Shown one piece after another: positions 63,317 through 64,000 of a DNA stretch of 64,000 nucleotides (the stretch's first letter is position 1; each line of letters opens with the position of its first letter). The notes beneath the pieces are model-generated. The model did not search any database and was not told where the DNA came from. It saw only the letters and a list, made by a program, of their open reading frames with translations. The DNA comes from Halobacterium sp. CBA1132 (lineage in GTDB: Archaea; Halobacteriota; Halobacteria; Halobacteriales; Halobacteriaceae), in NCBI RefSeq assembly GCF_001485535.1, contig NZ_BCMZ01000001.1, forward strand, positions 868,001-932,000, written 5' to 3'. The translations under genes and the position numbers were made by a program.

Positions 63317-64000
63317 ATGACAGCGCCGGTGCGCGTCGCCGTCCCGCGGAAGGGGCGGCCGCTGGAAGCCGTACTCGACAGATTCGCCGCTCGCGCCGAC
63401 GCGACTTCGGTCGCCGACGACGTGGTCTCGACGCTGCGCTACGAGAAGGCCGTCACGAAAGACGAGCAGTCCGCCGAGCGCGGCGTCTACGAGCGGCTCG
63501 CGGAGTACAGCGAGCCCGCCGAGCCCCACCAGCCGGACTTCACGCTGCTGCGGGACGCTCGCGCGGGCAAACCCCGGCGCGTCGTCTTCGACTCGCTGAC
63601 CCTCGACGTCGAGGGGACGCCCGTCCAACTGGTCGGCCGCGAGGAGCCGTTCCGCGCGCTGCGCACCCACGAGTTCGCGCTCGGGTTCGACAGCGCCGAC
63701 CTCGTGCTCGAAGAGGTCGTCCAGCTGGAGCCCGAACCGCTCTCGACCATCGCGGACCTGAACGACCGCATCGACCCCCACGACACGGACGTCCGCGTCA
63801 TCTCGGGGCTCGGGGACACGGTCTACCACACGCTGCTGGCGACGCCCGCCGCCAGACAGTCCGTCGGTGCCGACGAACTCGACCGCGCGTTCCTCGCCGC
63901 CTACGAGGGCGAGGTCTGCATCAGTCCGCGCTACGAGCGCCTCGTTCGTGCGGTCCTCGGTACGGACGCCACGGAGGGCGTGAAGTTCGTCTACCCCGAC
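63317..64000 (+). CDS. Conserved protein with HisG-like N-terminus, 3' end outside window
   Basis: The first 228 codons are in the window. It opens MTAPVRVAVPRKGRPLEAVL, which resembles the start of ATP phosphoribosyltransferase (HisG) phosphate-binding loops, but later parts (HEFALGFDSADLVLEEVV, VISGLGDTVYHTLLA) do not follow the HisG pattern closely. It is soluble and acidic. I treat it as an uncharacterised haloarchaeal protein with a possible periplasmic-binding-protein-like fold. The rest lies beyond the right edge. Confidence 0.6.
   Translation, partial: MTAPVRVAVPRKGRPLEAVLDRFAARADATSVADDVVSTLRYEKAVTKDEQSAERGVYERLAEYSEPAEPHQPDFTLLRDARAGKPRRVVFDSLTLDVEGTPVQLVGREEPFRALRTHEFALGFDSADLVLEEVVQLEPEPLSTIADLNDRIDPHDTDVRVISGLGDTVYHTLLATPAARQSVGADELDRAFLAAYEGEVCISPRYERLVRAVLGTDATEGVKFVYPD

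Noticed and set aside
61772-63829. 685-codon minus-strand frame over the coiled-coil gene
   Set aside because: Its composition is the complement of Asp/Glu codons (Val/Leu/Phe/Arg) and has no domain; the plus strand has proper start, promoter-like spacing and codon use.

Overview
The window is GC-rich chromosomal DNA from a haloarchaeon (class Halobacteria). The evidence is the acidic, Asp/Glu-rich predicted proteome, near-total use of G/C-ending codons, Tat-type lipoprotein signals, short TATA-like boxes about 25-33 bp before start codons, and archaeal information-processing genes: TFB, RpoL, proteasome beta, DNA ligase, topoisomerase VI beside bacterial-type gyrase, and Dph2. I cannot name the genus from sequence alone; a Halobacterium-like organism is a reasonable guess. 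I see no rRNA, tRNA, CRISPR array, insertion sequence or integrase. Gene density is very high and no gene-free stretch exceeds about 300 bases; the longest gaps (1412-1617, 16943-17158 and 31663-31914) are described in the entries.

Layout. 1-3.2 kb: the 5' part of a type IV pilus/secretion ATPase and small conserved proteins. 3.2-12.1 kb: a nucleoside uptake and salvage block (sugar-phosphate mutase, BMP-family lipoprotein, ABC ATPase, two permeases, cytidine deaminase, uridine phosphorylase, with an EamA transporter inserted). 12.2-17 kb: a membrane protein, a small protein, an NDH-2-like oxidoreductase, a winged-helix regulator, an SDR epimerase and an arginase-family enzyme. 17.2-25.2 kb: gyrBA and top6BA, divergently transcribed from a shared 165-bp region that carries a Z-DNA-prone tract. 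25.3-36 kb: MFS transporter, NagD-like HAD phosphatase, ATP-dependent DNA ligase, a glutamate-cysteine-ligase-like protein, proteasome beta, UPF0212, an XRE-CBS regulator, purM, an M50 protease and a TraB protein. 36-49 kb: thioesterase, 7TM histidine kinase, UbiA prenyltransferase, gatCA, tfb, NUDIX, a frameshifted asparagine-synthase-like gene paired with a PHP phosphoesterase, purL, UspA and hisF. 49-64 kb: rpoL, rhomboid, a METTL5-like methyltransferase, a multi-PAS hybrid kinase, dph2, a PotDABC-type ABC operon, a YlbF-like protein, a second frameshifted small gene, a metallo-beta-lactamase-fold hydrolase, an acidic coiled-coil protein and a cut-off gene at the right edge.

Most of the window is housekeeping DNA and I found no convincing new defence or mobile system. 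The items most worth a second look are: an island of foreign-looking codons exactly over the most conserved ATPase motif of top6B (possible scar of a lost intein); the Z-DNA-prone tract beside the gyrB TATA box; two single-base frameshifts at G/C runs, one inside a PP-loop; an SDR enzyme whose catalytic lysine is replaced by methionine; and a recurrent gene arrangement in which six convergent pairs overlap by exactly one palindromic stop tetranucleotide (CTAG or TTAA).
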